The translations under genes were made by a program, and so were the position numbers. From assembly GCA_020633335.1 (NCBI GenBank), contig JACKDU010000002.1, positions 868,001-932,000 of the forward strand: a DNA stretch of 64,000 nucleotides, read 5' to 3'. The notes under the pieces are model-generated. The model worked only from the letters and a program-made list of their open reading frames with translations, was not told the DNA's origin and ran no database searches. How positions within the stretch are numbered: position 1 is the stretch's first letter; each line of letters starts with the position of its first letter. Shown in pieces: positions 1 through 7,806 of this stretch. Source of the DNA: Myxococcales bacterium. Its GTDB lineage: Bacteria > Myxococcota_A > Polyangia > Nannocystales > Nannocystaceae.

Positions 1-183
1 CGCAGCGCGCTGGAGACCGCCCGCTACGACCGATACTGGCGGGCCAGCTACGCCAGCGTAGACTGGGGCTTTCGCGTGGTGGTCGTGCGTGAGATGAAAG
101 ATCAAGCCGGTTCACGTGCCACCACCACCACACGAAAGCCATCGTCGGTGCCGCCATTGCCGCAGCTCCACCCGAGGCGGTAG
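1..183 (+). CDS. FGS (formylglycine-generating-enzyme/sulfatase-like) domain protein, C-terminal fragment
   Basis: Frame 1 is open from the window edge to a TAG at 181-183. The visible part ends an FGS domain: the strand motif WGFRVVVVRE near residues 22-31 is the usual end of this fold and matches the DGFRVVVV end of the minus-strand gene at 102-3251. The last 29 or so residues (from MKDQAG on) are rich in Thr, Arg and Pro and are read antisense to that neighbour, so they look like read-through after loss of a normal stop rather than native sequence. The gene starts outside the window. The C-terminus is well supported by the motif; the exact stop is the only one available in frame. Confidence 0.7.
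   Translation, partial: RSALETARYDRYWRASYASVDWGFRVVVVREMKDQAGSRATTTTRKPSSVPPLPQLHPRR
68..140. terminator. Inverted repeat between two converging FGS genes
   Basis: GGCTTTCGCGTGGTGGTCGT (from 68) is nearly the reverse complement of the stretch ending CACACGAAAGCC at about 140. The repeat exists because both converging genes end in the codons for GFRVVVV. In RNA it would form a long hairpin inside both 3' ends and could act as a bidirectional terminator; that role is inferred and there is no T-tract. Confidence 0.4.
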
Positions 184-3100
184 GCGGCCGCCAGCACACC
201 GAGGTTGTTGTTGTCGCGCCAACTGCCCCCTCGAAGTGCGTAGCTCCTCGTGTACGGCCCCTTCGTCACAACTCGGGCCTCGTTGACCGACGGCGGGAGC
301 CGACGGTCGCAATAGGCCACCGGGTTCCAGACGTCCTCGCACCACTCCCAAACGTTCCCCGACTGATCCAGCGCCCCGAAGGGGCCCATCCCCGCCGGGC
401 AGGAGCCGACCGCCGCCGGTCGCCCCTGGTCGAAGCAAGCCCGCGTGTAGTCCGGCTCCTCCCACCCCCACGGGAAGGGTCGCCCGTCGCTCCCCCGCGC
501 CGCATACTCCCACTGCGTCTCGGTCGGCAGGCCCACAGCCCAACCTGTGGCGTCCGTCATCCAGGCGCAGAAGGCCCTGGCGTCGTCCCAGCTCACCGTC
601 ACCACCGGCTGCTCGGGGTCACCGAAGCGCCGGTCTCGCCACCCCCGCGGCTCCCGGTGCCGCCGCGCCTCCACGAAGAGACGGTAGATCCGGTTGGTCA
701 CCGGCGTCTCGCCGATCCAGAATTCCGCCACACGCACCCAGTGCTCGGGCTTGCACGCCTCGCGGAGCGTCTCGCTCCCCATGGTGAACGTCCCCGCTGG
801 TACCCAGACGAAGCGCATCCCCGTCTTCGGCTCCACGCACACGCGCCTTAGCTCTCGCACGAGCGCGCCGACCACCGGCTTCGCAGAGGAGGTGCCAAGT
901 GGGCGGCGAAGTCGCCGCAAGAGCGCTCCCACGTCCCAAGCTCCGCGCGCGCGCTGATCGATCGGCGCCAGCTCCACCGCCTCCGTGGGCGCGCCGTCGA
1001 GGCTCACAGTGGCCCCCGGCGCGAGCACCAACGTCAGCGGCCGATCCTGGGCGAGCAATGAGAGCTGCGCCGTCGCCACCTCGTCATCCTCCCACGGCGC
1101 GAGGTCGACAAGCACCGCGAGCACTGCGTCGGCCGCGGCAGTCACCGCGTCGACGTCAAGCTCGCCGAGGGGCCTCCCCGCCCCCTCCTCTTCGGGCGGC
1201 CATACCCGCAGGGGCGGCGTCGCCGTGCGCAGCCGCTGGAGGAGCACCTGACGAGCGGCGAGCGCGTCGCCCGGGCCGACGACCGCCACGTCGAAGTTGC
1301 GCGCGTCGCCCGTGCCGACGCGCTCAATCGCGGCGACGAGCTGGGTCGCCCGCGCCTCGACGGCCTCCCACACCGCCCGCTCCGGCGCCCTCTTGGGGAG
1401 CCGCGCAGCCTTCTTTCGGGCGCGTGCGGCGAGCGCCCGCGCCGGGCCGAGCAACTCGGAATCATGGCGCTGCTTCACGAGGCTCAGGAGCTGCAACGCC
1501 TTGGCCCCCGTGAGCGCCGCGTCGCCGAGGTGCTCGGCGAAGGGCGAGACCTCGAAGTCCCCCTCTCGAACCACGTGGCTCAGGAGTTCGACGTCATCAT
1601 CACGCGCCGGATCGAAGCGCGCGACGAGCTCGTGCATCAGCGGCGCGAAGGCCCGACGGAGCGGCAGCGCCCCGACCATCAACAGGACCTCGCGCCAGCG
1701 GGCCTCGCGCAGGCGTCCCGCGAGTCCCCGGATCGCCTCGTCCCCCTCCATCGCCACATGAAGCGCCGCCAGGTACTCCTGCACGCCGAGGTGAAAGAAA
1801 CCGAGCTCCCCCGGGGCCAGCTCTTCGAATATCCCGGCGTCCTTGTGGAGCCAGCGGAGGACTGCCTGCCTCTTCGCGGCCGCGGCCCCGAGGCCGCGGC
1901 CTATGCGGGCGAGGAGCACTTGGTGGTGGAGTTGCTCGCCCGTCCGCCCGTCGTGGATCGCGTAGGCGAGCGGCGCGAGGAGCTCGATCGCCTTCGTGGT
2001 CGTCAGCGGCCGCTCGGCACGCCGACCCACCGCGGCGCCGTCATGCTTCGACTCCGGCCAGGTCTCGAGAAGCATGTGGAGGCATGTCTCGTAGAATTCA
2101 ACCCGGCTCTCTGGCATCCTGCACGCGCGGTAGTTCATCACGCAGAGGAGCGACGTGATCAGGGGCGTCGAGTAGAACGAGCGCCGCTCGAGTGCGAAGC
2201 GCGGATCCTCGATCGCCCGCGCGAGTTCGTCAGTGCGCGCGTCAGCGTCGCCGTCGGAGAAGTCGTCGACCTTCCCGACCAGGGCGCGGAACCATTGGCC
2301 GATAAGCCGCTTCGCCTGGTCGGGGGAAAGCGGCTCCAGGCGCACTCGCGTGAAGGCCTCGTCCGGCGTGACCATGAGCTCGTAGTAGCCGGCTCTGCGG
2401 CTAGTCACGATAATTCGTACCTCGCCGCTCTCCTTCCCGGCGGCGAAGTTGTTGAGCTTCCGACAAAAGCCGTCGCGCACCTCGACCTCAGCGATCTCGT
2501 CGAGACCGTCGAGGATGAGCACCAGCCTGCCGTGGGCCCAGAGCGCCTGTATCACGGCGTCGTCGATCGCCTCAGCCGAGCGCTTCTTGAGCTCGCGGGC
2601 GACGAAGTCGCGGAGCGACCACTCTAGGTCCGCCCGCGAGAAGTCGCGGAGGAGGACGCGCAAGGGCAGGAAGTCGCCCGCGAGCGTCTCCGCTGCAAGG
2701 ATCTCATCGATGCCATCGCCGGCACGCACTTCCTCGCCGGTGGCTCGCCGCACCTGGTCACGAACTAGCAGATCGAGCTTGCGCATCGCCGTGCTCTTTC
2801 CGCTGCCGGGATCGCCGAGGATGATGGCGTGACGATCGCGCCGCCGCCTGCGGTCGGCTGAGAGGTGGCCGAAGATCGCCGCGATCTCGAAGGTGTCGTC
2901 GCAACCCCGCCGTCGCCGGGCCTGGTGGTCCTCGTCGTGACTTCGGGTCAGACTGAGCGGCACGTAGACCTCAGCGAGGCGGAGGTGGAGGTCACCACCG
3001 CCGATCCCACGGAGGTTCACCAGCGCGGTATCAGTCGCTAGCCACCTGAGGTAGCGGCGCAGCGGTGGCGCCGGGGACCACGGGGCCTCGCCCCGGGCTC

Positions 3101-3251
3101 CTCCGCCGAGGATCAAGTCGCGGTGGACGTTGATCGTCGCGTGCGGGGCGTTCAGACCGCCGCTCTGGTCGGTGTTGGTGATCGCCGGATGCGAAGGCTG
3201 TGGGCCGGTCTTCCCCGAGGCGGGGGGCGTCGTCTCGTCGTCGCCGCTCAT
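102..3251 (-). CDS. NACHT ATPase fused to C-terminal FGS domain
   Basis: This 1049-residue STAND-type protein probably acts as a ligand-triggered NTPase switch. The N-terminus holds a short beta-type motif, DQSGGLNAPHATINV (about 28-42), similar to the motif that follows EAD1 domains in this window. Walker A is GDPGSGKST (146-154) and Walker B is LILDGLDE (about 244-252). A helical region with STPLITSLLCV and FHLGVQEYLAALH motifs follows, as in NACHT winged-helix/arm segments. A poorly conserved stretch leads to an FGS domain from about residue 810 (FVWVPAGTFTMGS, LPTETQWEYAARG, SGNVWEWCEDVW, ALRGGSW, DDGFRVVVV). FGS domains fused to NTPases are generally regarded as ligand-binding modules, not active enzymes. 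The gene diverges from the SEFIR-EAD1 pair. The protein at 17931-19679 is a paralogue. The FGS tail does not match the TR at 7637-7761. Confidence 0.9.
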   Translation of the reverse strand: MSGDDETTPPASGKTGPQPSHPAITNTDQSGGLNAPHATINVHRDLILGGGARGEAPWSPAPPLRRYLRWLATDTALVNLRGIGGGDLHLRLAEVYVPLSLTRSHDEDHQARRRRGCDDTFEIAAIFGHLSADRRRRRDRHAIILGDPGSGKSTAMRKLDLLVRDQVRRATGEEVRAGDGIDEILAAETLAGDFLPLRVLLRDFSRADLEWSLRDFVARELKKRSAEAIDDAVIQALWAHGRLVLILDGLDEIAEVEVRDGFCRKLNNFAAGKESGEVRIIVTSRRAGYYELMVTPDEAFTRVRLEPLSPDQAKRLIGQWFRALVGKVDDFSDGDADARTDELARAIEDPRFALERRSFYSTPLITSLLCVMNYRACRMPESRVEFYETCLHMLLETWPESKHDGAAVGRRAERPLTTTKAIELLAPLAYAIHDGRTGEQLHHQVLLARIGRGLGAAAAKRQAVLRWLHKDAGIFEELAPGELGFFHLGVQEYLAALHVAMEGDEAIRGLAGRLREARWREVLLMVGALPLRRAFAPLMHELVARFDPARDDDVELLSHVVREGDFEVSPFAEHLGDAALTGAKALQLLSLVKQRHDSELLGPARALAARARKKAARLPKRAPERAVWEAVEARATQLVAAIERVGTGDARNFDVAVVGPGDALAARQVLLQRLRTATPPLRVWPPEEEGAGRPLGELDVDAVTAAADAVLAVLVDLAPWEDDEVATAQLSLLAQDRPLTLVLAPGATVSLDGAPTEAVELAPIDQRARGAWDVGALLRRLRRPLGTSSAKPVVGALVRELRRVCVEPKTGMRFVWVPAGTFTMGSETLREACKPEHWVRVAEFWIGETPVTNRIYRLFVEARRHREPRGWRDRRFGDPEQPVVTVSWDDARAFCAWMTDATGWAVGLPTETQWEYAARGSDGRPFPWGWEEPDYTRACFDQGRPAAVGSCPAGMGPFGALDQSGNVWEWCEDVWNPVAYCDRRLPPSVNEARVVTKGPYTRSYALRGGSWRDNNNLGVLAAAYRLGWSCGNGGTDDGFRVVVVAREPA

Positions 3252-3437
3252 CCTTGGGCGAGCCTATCACGCGGGCGGCGTCGGGTCCTGAATCGGCGGG
3301 CGGCATCGGCCCGGGACCACAGTGCCCGGGACCAGCCTCCTGGATCCCGGCTCGGCGACTCCAGGCGCGTGGGCTTGGTCGCGCCGCGGCTGGTTGCCGG
3401 GCACCGAGCGCTCGCCTACCGTGCCTCCGTGGGCTCC

Positions 3438-3947
3438 GTGCCAATCCGCGTCTTCGTCAGCTACAGCCACGACTCTCCTGAGCACATGGGCCGCGTCCTC
3501 GCCCTGGCGCAGCGCCTCCGACGAGACGGCGTCGACGCCCGACTCGATCGCTTCGTCATCTCGCCCGCCGAGGGCTGGGCGCGGTGGATGATCGCCGAGA
3601 TCGAGGCGGCCGCCCGGGTGATCATGGTCTGCACGCCGACCTATCGCCGCCGCTGCGAGGGCCGCGAGGACACTGGCGTCGGGAATGGCGCCTCCTTCGA
3701 GGGCCTCCTGCTCCTTCAGCACCTCTACGATCACGGCGGCAAGAACCACGGCCGCAAGTTGATCCCGGTCTACTACCCGGCCGACGTTCCCGACCCCATC
3801 GAGGCGATCCCGCCGCCGCTCCGCCCCTTGTCGCGCTACGCGCTTGAGCGCGAGTATGACGCGATATCCTCGGGGTCGCCGCGATCGCCCCGGCCCCCCT
3901 CGGGGTCGCCGAGATCCGCTCTCCTGGCATCGACGAGGTCCCGATGA
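3438..3947 (+). CDS. SEFIR (TIR-related) domain protein
   Basis: The protein of about 169 residues opens directly with RVFVSYSHDSPEHMGRVLAL, the SEFIR signature strand and helix. It continues with DGVDARLDRFV, GWARWMIAEIEAAARVIMVC and KLIPVYYP, covering a whole SEFIR domain. SEFIR and TIR domains act as signalling or NAD-cleaving effectors in bacterial defence. I chose the GTG at 3438 (next to PIRVFV); a GTG at 3429 is equally possible and no clear ribosome site separates them. The tail after about residue 135 is low-complexity Ser/Pro/Arg. The stop TGA (3945-3947) overlaps the ATG of the EAD1 gene as ATGA, so the two are probably translationally coupled. Confidence 0.85.
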   Translation: MPIRVFVSYSHDSPEHMGRVLALAQRLRRDGVDARLDRFVISPAEGWARWMIAEIEAAARVIMVCTPTYRRRCEGREDTGVGNGASFEGLLLLQHLYDHGGKNHGRKLIPVYYPADVPDPIEAIPPPLRPLSRYALEREYDAISSGSPRSPRPPSGSPRSALLASTRSR

Positions 3948-4435
3948 ACCCACACGACGCCCTCTACGCGCTGCTCCTCTCGCTCTTCAGCGCCGACGAG
4001 CTCCGCCGCTGGATCGCCTACGACGATCGGCGCGGCGTCATCGTCGACGAGCTCCCCGGCGCGATCGCCTCGAAGAGCGCCCTGGTCAACGCTGTGATCG
4101 ACGCGCTCGCGCAGCACGGGCTCGTCGACGCGGCGCTCTTCGCCGGCCTCCGCAAGGTGCGTCCCGGCCGTGTGAATGAGATCGTGGAGGTCGAGGCGAT
4201 CTGGGCGAAGCGCCGCATCGACTCAAGCGGAGCGGCGGGGGCCCGTCCTCGGCCCGGCGGTCAGCCTCCATCGGACTCCGCCCCGCCGACGTCGATCGTC
4301 AACAACAACCAGAGCGGCGGCATCTTCGCGCCGGGGGCCACGTTCACGATCGGCGGCGACCTCATCCAGGGCGACAAGCACGAGGTGCACCACCATCACC
4401 ACGACCGCGGTGACGGGCGGCCACGGAGGAAGTAG
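3944..4435 (+). CDS. EAD1 (effector-associated domain 1) adaptor protein
   Basis: The 163-residue protein begins with a small helical domain (about 1-88) with the EAD1 pattern: ALYALLLSLFSADELRRWI, DELPG, ALVNAVIDALAQHGLVD, LFAGLRKVRPGR. The same domain starts the phosphoesterase protein at 12680-15691. After a Pro/Ser linker come NNNQSGGIFAPGATF, GGDLIQGDKHEVHHHHH and a short basic tail. This strand-plus-His motif also follows the EAD1 of the phosphoesterase protein. EADs are thought to join sensors and effectors by homotypic contacts, so this may be the adaptor of the SEFIR protein encoded just upstream (ATGA overlap). The His run is unlikely to be an engineered tag because the related motif recurs. 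Confidence 0.88.
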   Translation: MNPHDALYALLLSLFSADELRRWIAYDDRRGVIVDELPGAIASKSALVNAVIDALAQHGLVDAALFAGLRKVRPGRVNEIVEVEAIWAKRRIDSSGAAGARPRPGGQPPSDSAPPTSIVNNNQSGGIFAPGATFTIGGDLIQGDKHEVHHHHHDRGDGRPRRK

Positions 4436-4604
4436 GCGAGTCGCCACGGCCCACGCGTCGCGGTGCGTGGACTGGACGAGCGCGGGCAAGGAGAGCTTCG
4501 GTCGCTGGGTAGTTCGCTGGTCACCGACGGCGGATGGACGTCGGTCGGTGACGCGACCTGCAAGGCCTCGGCGCGGTTGATCTGCGTCGAGATCTAGCGC
4601 CGAG

Positions 4605-4967
4605 TCACTCGAGGTCGCAGCTGAGGAGCGCCCAGCCGTGATCGCTGATTCCGCAGGTCGCGTCCTCGCAGAGCTCGAGCGAGAGGAGACATGCGCATGG
4701 ATCGTCGGCCGGGCAGGGAGGCGACGGCGGGAGGTTGGCGCAAGAGCCGGCAGCCTCGTCCGCGTCCTCGGGCACCAGGCAGTACTCCCCGACTGGATCG
4801 CAGGCTTCGCCGCCGCACGGCCCCTGGTCCTCCGAGGGACCGTCGTCGCTTGCGCTCGCGGTGTCGTTGCGATCCTCGACACAGCCCGCGCCCGTGAGGA
4901 GCGCGAAGAAGAGGACTAGCGACGCTCGCACCCTTGATGTGTACCAGCGGATCGCCGGCTTGGTCAC
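4605..4967 (-). CDS. Small cysteine-rich lipoprotein
   Basis: The protein of about 120 residues has a signal peptide with lipobox (ASLVLFFALLTGAGC). A short acidic Asp/Ser linker and about 14 further cysteines in patterns such as CGGEACDPVGEYC and CPADDPCACLL follow. No enzyme domain was recognised; the Cys pairs suggest disulfides outside the cytoplasm. I chose the GTG at 4967 because it overlaps the TGA of the upstream XRE gene (GTGA) and follows GGAG. A GTG at 4931 is an alternative start. The coupling to a regulator is odd for a lipoprotein and suggests one two-gene transcript. Confidence 0.7.
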   Translation of the reverse strand: MTKPAIRWYTSRVRASLVLFFALLTGAGCVEDRNDTASASDDGPSEDQGPCGGEACDPVGEYCLVPEDADEAAGSCANLPPSPPCPADDPCACLLSLELCEDATCGISDHGWALLSCDLE

Positions 4968-5215
4968 CTCCGAGGAGCGCTGGCCGACACCGCATGCAGC
5001 CGAACCCCCGGCGCCCCGTCGCCAAGGAACTCGATCCCCGCCCGCTCGAACGCCAGCTGGAGCGTCGTCAGGGTCGCCGTCCGGAACTTGCGGTCCGGCG
5101 CGCTCCGCGCCTCGAAGGTGCTGATCGTGTGCGCGGCGACCCCGGAGGCCTTGTGGAGGTCCTGGACGGTCCAGCGGAGGAGCGCCCGGGCCGCGCGGCA
5201 TTGCTCGGGGGTCAC
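4964..5215 (-). CDS. XRE-family helix-turn-helix regulator
   Basis: The 83-residue protein is almost entirely a helix-turn-helix domain: MTPEQCRAARALLRWTVQDL, ASGVAAHTISTFEA and LQLAFERAGIEFLGD. The tail GIEFLGDGAPGVRL is typical of short XRE regulators. It starts with GTG at 5215, and its stop overlaps the start of the small lipoprotein gene. It diverges from the Ser/Thr kinase gene at 5326 across a 110-bp AT-richer gap with an inverted repeat at 5264-5284, so it may control both directions. Confidence 0.85.
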   Translation of the reverse strand: MTPEQCRAARALLRWTVQDLHKASGVAAHTISTFEARSAPDRKFRTATLTTLQLAFERAGIEFLGDGAPGVRLHAVSASAPRR

Positions 5216-5263
5216 GCCGCGGGAGTCTACCGCAGGGCGCGCCGGCGCCCCAACAGATGACGC

Positions 5264-5284
5264 TATGACAATCTGCGCGTCATA
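5264..5284. promoter_or_regulatory. Candidate operator in divergent XRE/kinase promoter region
   Basis: TATGAC (5264-5269) and GTCATA (5279-5284) form a perfect 6-bp inverted repeat with a 9-bp spacer. They lie in one of the few AT-rich patches of the island, between an XRE gene (minus, start 5215) and a kinase gene (plus, start 5326). Arm length and spacing fit a dimeric HTH operator. The binding protein is inferred. Confidence 0.4.
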
Positions 5285-5325
5285 AGATATTCCTGGTGTA
5301 GTCTCAGGAGCCAGAGGAGCGCGCG

Positions 5326-6411
5326 ATGCCGAGCAGCCAGCCCCGCCCCCACGTCGCCGGCCCCGACCACCGCGGGCGCCTCCTCGCCGGTCGCTACCTC
5401 CTCGAGCGGGTGGTCGGCCTGGGCGGGACGGCGACCGTCTACGCCGCGCTCGATCGCCGCCTCCGTCGGCGGGTCGCGCTCAAGGTGATCCACCCCGAGC
5501 ACGCCCGCGGCGACGAGCAGCGCCGGCGGATCCGTCAGGAGGCGCGGATGGTCGGGCTCCTCGATCACCCCCACGTCCTGCCGCTCCTCGACTACGGCGA
5601 GGAGGCGCTCGCGGACGGCGAGCTCCTCGCGTTCCTGGTGATGCCGCTCCTCGACGGCATCTCGCTCCGCGAGCTCGTCCTCGGGGGGGCGGTCGCCTGG
5701 CCGCGGGCGCTCGCGCTGGTCCGCCAGCTCCTCGCCGGGGTCGCGGCGATCCACGCCGCCGGCGCGCTCCACCGCGATCTCAAGGCCGGCAACTGCATCC
5801 TGACCCAGAGGTCAGGTGGCGATCACCTCTGGATCGTCGACTTCGGCCTGGCGAAGGCCCGGCGACCCGGCCTCATCTCGCTCGCGCCGCGCTCGAGCGC
5901 GGGCGTGCTGATCGGCACGCTCCCCTACCTCGCCCCCGAGCAGGCCCGCGGCCGCGCGGTCGACGAGCGCGCCGCTCTCTACGCGGTCGGCGTGATCCTC
6001 TTCGAGCTCCTGAGCCGACGGCTGCCCTTTGTGGGGGCGGAGTACGACGTGCTCACCGCGATCGTCGAGCGTCCGCCGCCCTCGCCGCGGGCGCTGGCTC
6101 CGGGCGCCGGGATCCCCGAGGAGCTCGAGGCGCTGGTCCTCCACGCGCTCGAGAAGGATCCGGCGGAGCGCTTCGCCTCGGCGGCCGTGATGGACGCGGC
6201 GATCGTCGAGGTGATGCGGGGCCGCGGGCTGGGGGAGGGCGAGGCTGCTACCCGGCCCGCGTGCCTGGGCTCGGACGAGGCGAAGCGCTCGCTCGCGGCC
6301 TGGACCTGCTTCGAGTACGGGCGCGCGAGGGAGATGGCCCGGCTGGCCGCTCGGCTCGATCCGGCGTGGTCGCCGTTGGCGCTGCTGATGAGCCTCGTGC
6401 CCGATCGCTGA
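5326..6411 (+). CDS. Hanks-type Ser/Thr protein kinase
   Basis: The 361-residue cytoplasmic kinase shows a glycine loop (GLGGTATVY, 31-39), the ATP lysine in VALKV (K53), the catalytic HRDLKAGN (149-156), DFG (172-174) and LAPEQARG. After the kinase core a short helical tail (about 310-361) may be a degenerate TPR, as in many myxobacterial kinases. There is no transmembrane segment. ATG at 5326 follows GAGGAG by 6 bases. The gene converges on the stand-alone FGS gene. Its placement inside the conflict island suggests phosphorylation of a local partner, which is only an inference. Confidence 0.92.
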   Translation: MPSSQPRPHVAGPDHRGRLLAGRYLLERVVGLGGTATVYAALDRRLRRRVALKVIHPEHARGDEQRRRIRQEARMVGLLDHPHVLPLLDYGEEALADGELLAFLVMPLLDGISLRELVLGGAVAWPRALALVRQLLAGVAAIHAAGALHRDLKAGNCILTQRSGGDHLWIVDFGLAKARRPGLISLAPRSSAGVLIGTLPYLAPEQARGRAVDERAALYAVGVILFELLSRRLPFVGAEYDVLTAIVERPPPSPRALAPGAGIPEELEALVLHALEKDPAERFASAAVMDAAIVEVMRGRGLGEGEAATRPACLGSDEAKRSLAAWTCFEYGRAREMARLAARLDPAWSPLALLMSLVPDR

Positions 6412-6428
6412 GGCGACGGCGACTTCCG

Positions 6429-6449
6429 GGCCGGCTCGCCCAACCGGCC
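6429..6449. terminator. Hairpin between convergent kinase and FGS genes
   Basis: GGCCGG (6429-6434) pairs with CCGGCC (6444-6449) around a 9-base loop in the 142-bp gap between the converging genes. There is no T-run, so a terminator role is weakly supported. The rest of the gap holds nothing recognisable. Confidence 0.3.
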
Positions 6450-6553
6450 TCGTGGCTCCGGTCGCTCACCGATGAAGCCGGCGGCGAGGACTTCCAGGCC
6501 AACGTCTGTGGTGACCAGGACCCCCTCGACCGCGTGCGACGGTCGGCGGCTGG

Positions 6554-7450
6554 TTACTTGGCTGGTTCCTGATCTCGGGCCAGCCGGAGCCCCAGGTCGT
6601 CGCCGCAGACGCCAGGGGGGTCGCGGAAGCGGTACGCCGCGCGCACGAGCCTCGCGTACGAGCGCCAGCCGCCGCCCCGGGCGACTCGGAGATCGCCCGT
6701 ACTGCCTGCATGCAGCGGATCTTGCTGAGAGCTGCCAGCGCTGCTGTACGAATGCCATGCATCGCTGCACCACTCGTAGACATTGCCCAGCATGTCATGC
6801 AGACCCCAGGGGTTCCCCTGCTTCTGCCCCACCCTGCGCGTGCCTGCTCGGCTGTGCTCGTGCTGCTTGTTCTGCCACCCCGTCGAGTCCGCCGCCTCCC
6901 CAAGATCGTAGCCGACGCCACTATTGCCCCCATACCAGGCGATCGCGTCGAGGACCGGCGCATAGCGCTCCCCGAGGATCTTGATCGCCCCCGCGTACGT
7001 CGCTGTCTCCGTCCCGGCCCGGCACGCGTACTCCCACTCCGCCTCGCTCGGCAGCCGGACCCCAAGCCCAGGCGCCAGCCGCTCGAGGGCCGCGCAGAAC
7101 GCCTGACACTCCTCCCAGCTCACCGTCTCGACCGGCCGCCGAGGGTCCTTGAAGCGGCTCGGGTTGGCGCCCATCACCGCCTCCCAGAGCCCCTGGGTCA
7201 CCGGGGTATCGCCGAGCCAGAAGCCCCGGGTGATCTCGACCTCGTGCGCCGGCCCCTCATCGTCCCAGCGCCCCGGCTCGTCCGGCGGCGAGCCCATGAT
7301 GAAACTCCCCCGCGGAATCCAGCGCATCCGCTGCTCGATCCCGTCGATCACGAACCCCGCGAAGACGCCCCAGCGATCCTGTCCCCAGGAGCAGGCCCAG
7401 ACCGGCGGGCAGCCGCCCCCCAGCGGGTGTCCGCGGAGCGCGGCGCTCAC
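6554..7450 (-). CDS. Stand-alone FGS domain protein with DGR variable region (VR2)
   Basis: The 298-residue protein is a single FGS domain: MRWIPRGSFIMGSPPDEPG, RGFWLGDTPVTQGLWEAVMG, RLPSEAEWEYACRAG, NPWGLHDMLGNVYEWC, VARGGGW and GLRLARDQ. It has no signal peptide. The start is a GTG at 7450 preceded by GGAGGGGAG. The last 42 or so residues (about 252-293) are encoded by VR2 (6574-6698). Codons that are AAC or AGC in the template are replaced there, while framework residues (RGG.W, VRAAYR, LGLRLAR) are kept. It is closely similar to the FGS part of the vWA-FGS protein (8798-11563), so the two share one template. DGR targets with this fold display diversified ligand-binding surfaces; the ligand here is unknown. 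Confidence 0.93.
   Translation of the reverse strand: MSAALRGHPLGGGCPPVWACSWGQDRWGVFAGFVIDGIEQRMRWIPRGSFIMGSPPDEPGRWDDEGPAHEVEITRGFWLGDTPVTQGLWEAVMGANPSRFKDPRRPVETVSWEECQAFCAALERLAPGLGVRLPSEAEWEYACRAGTETATYAGAIKILGERYAPVLDAIAWYGGNSGVGYDLGEAADSTGWQNKQHEHSRAGTRRVGQKQGNPWGLHDMLGNVYEWCSDAWHSYSSAGSSQQDPLHAGSTGDLRVARGGGWRSYARLVRAAYRFRDPPGVCGDDLGLRLARDQEPAK
6574..6698 (-). repeat. DGR variable region VR2
   Basis: This 125-bp segment at the 3' end of the stand-alone FGS gene aligns without gaps to the template at 7637-7761. I count 21 differences, of which 17 lie at adenines of the template coding strand. The four others are at template positions 7647, 7670, 7680 and 7749. The constant 3' end (CTCGGGCCAG... 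on the plus strand) corresponds to the initiation-of-mutagenic-homing side. Confidence 0.93.
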
Positions 7451-7806
7451 CGCCGCTCCCCTCCCGCGACCGCACTCGGGGGCCTTCGAAGATAGGTGGG
7501 CCGCCGGCGAGCGCTCACCCGGGCTTCTGCCCGGGCTACGAGCACGCCGGCGTCCGCTTGCTTTTCGCCGCTTCGCATGGCTCCACGGTCAGGTCACGAG
7601 GCGGATCAGGGACGCGCCCTCCAGCGCGCCCCTGCGCTCGGGCCAGGCGGAGCCCCAGGTTGTCGTTGCGGTCGCCAGGCTGGTCGTGGTTGCGGTACGC
7701 CGCGCGCACGTTCCTCGCGTTCGAGTTCCAGCTGCCGCCCCGGTTGACCCGGTGATCGCCCGTTTGCCTCGCACCGACGGGCATCGTAACGCGATCGCCG
7801 GCCGGC
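7451..7806. other. Non-coding DGR spacer between the HRDC-RT gene and the FGS gene
   Basis: This 356-bp interval contains the template repeat (7637-7761) and otherwise no supported gene. A minus-strand open frame covers it and reads the template as an Asn-rich peptide (RGGSWNSNARNV). It has no plausible start, and such frames are expected because templates stay codon-compatible with their targets. The flanks have no recognisable domain. Confidence 0.75.
7637..7761 (-). repeat. DGR template repeat (TR)
   Basis: This 125-bp repeat matches VR1 (8845-8969) and VR2 (6574-6698). Its coding (minus) strand carries about 25 adenines, clustered as AAC, AGC or GAC codons at exactly the positions that vary in the FGS proteins. 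By hand count, 20 of these 25 adenines differ in at least one variable region, against 5 of about 100 non-adenine positions. It lies just downstream of the HRDC-RT remnant. In DGRs an RNA from this repeat is copied by an adenine-infidelity reverse transcriptase and replaces the variable region. Confidence 0.95.

Noticed and set aside
102..360. The FGS tail of the NACHT-FGS gene as a third variable region of the DGR
   Set aside because: Its nucleotide sequence does not align to the template at 7637-7761; spacing and framework (DDGFRVVVV rather than LGLRLAR) differ.
4380..4420. Histidine run near the end of the EAD1 protein as a cloning tag
   Set aside because: A related GDKHEVHHHYH motif occurs in the separate EAD1-phosphoesterase gene, so it is natural.
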